Shown: positions 6,776 to 7,165 of the stretch, in pieces
Position numbering within the stretch: position 1 is the first letter of the stretch
Layout of the letters: the number at the start of each line of letters is the position of its first letter
Source of the DNA: Planctomycetota bacterium
GTDB lineage: Bacteria > Planctomycetota > Phycisphaerae > UBA1845 > PWPN01
Direction: 5' to 3'
DNA length: 7,165 nt
Assembly: GCA_016209665.1 (NCBI GenBank)
Contig: JACQVT010000632.1
Span: forward strand, 1 to 7,165
Position numbers and translations under genes: made by a program
Notes under the pieces: generated by a model
Seen by the model: the letters and a program-made list of their open reading frames with translations, nothing else
Database searches by the model: none
Told to the model about the DNA's origin: nothing

Positions 6776-7165
6776 ATGGCCACCGAATCCTATGCCGTTC
6801 TGCTGGAAAGCTTCAGGCAAAGCTACGAGTTGATCATCGATGAAGTGCAGCGGGTGGTGATCGGGCAGCGGAAGGTGTTCGATCAGATCTTTGCGGCGAT
6901 CCTGTCGCGGGGGCACTGCCTGCTGGTGGGCGTGCCGGGGCTGGCCAAGACCCTGGCCGTCAAAACCCTTTCGGCAGCCATCGACACCGGCTTCCAGCGC
7001 ATCCAATTCACCCCAGACCTTCTGCCCGCCGACCTGATCGGGACCATGATCTTCAATCAGAAAGACGGCAGCTTCTTCCCCAAGAAGGGACCCATCTTCG
7101 CCAACATCATCCTGGCCGACGAAATCAACCGCGCCCCAGCAAAAGTGCAGAGTGCCCTGCTGGAG
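6776..7165 (+). CDS. MoxR-family AAA+ ATPase, 3' end beyond window
   Basis: 130 codons are visible from ATG 6776 to the last base; the family runs to about 320-340 residues, so roughly 60% is missing. The start (MATESYAVLLESF) leads into the MoxR N-terminal pattern VVIGQRKVFDQIFAAILSRG. Walker A is GVPGLAKT at residues 52-59, and the MoxR motif FTPDLLPADLIGT is at 78-90. KKGPIFANIILADEINRA (103-120) carries Walker B with D115-E116, and PAKVQSALLE follows to the edge. MoxR ATPases act as chaperone-like factors that help metal insertion or assembly, usually with a DUF58 protein and VWA-domain proteins encoded downstream; here those would lie outside the window. The ribosome site is weak (only CGAGAAC upstream), so translation may depend on other features. 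The gene follows the nucleoside hydrolase by 64 bases on the same strand, with a 9-bp palindrome between them, so co-transcription is uncertain. Confidence 0.93.
   Translation, partial: MATESYAVLLESFRQSYELIIDEVQRVVIGQRKVFDQIFAAILSRGHCLLVGVPGLAKTLAVKTLSAAIDTGFQRIQFTPDLLPADLIGTMIFNQKDGSFFPKKGPIFANIILADEINRAPAKVQSALLE

Overview
The window is high-GC bacterial DNA, densely coding except for one gap of about 1.1 kb. A Uma2-family (DUF820) nuclease-like protein, RNase Y, a large DsbD/ScsB-like thiol reductase, a nucleoside hydrolase with the DTDxGxDxDD signature and a MoxR-family ATPase, with short palindromes between genes, fit a member of the Planctomycetota best. This assignment is an inference from gene style; no marker gene settles it.

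Layout. At the left edge, the 3' part of a Uma2-family gene (+) ends at 476. It converges on rny (RNase Y, minus strand, 588-2177). An intrinsic terminator at 510-540 lies between them and is best formed in the rny direction. From 2178 to 3271 there is no convincing protein gene. The left half of this gap (2178-2746) shows nothing recognisable. The right half (2747-3032) holds a near-consensus sigma-70 promoter firing leftward (TTGACG, 16 bp, TATAAT), followed at once by about 250 bases rich in nested complementarity, which I propose as an unrecognised structured RNA. To its right is the leader of a rightward cluster: a DsbD-like transmembrane thiol reductase (3272-5707), a nucleoside hydrolase (5806-6711) and the first 130 codons of a MoxR-family AAA+ ATPase (6776 to the edge). 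The two gaps in that cluster each carry a perfect short palindrome; the first also carries a 16-bp tandem repeat.

How the parts relate. RNase Y is the membrane-anchored endonuclease that starts mRNA decay in many bacteria. The DsbD-like protein would pass electrons across the inner membrane to periplasmic thiol partners. The nucleoside hydrolase belongs to nucleoside salvage, and MoxR ATPases act as chaperone-like factors, often with VWA-domain partners encoded just downstream (outside this window). I see no pathway that joins the three rightward genes, so their shared orientation may only be proximity. The strongest lead for something undescribed is the putative leftward non-coding RNA at about 2747-3000, which contains two copies of an 18-base motif that compete for the same pairing partner.
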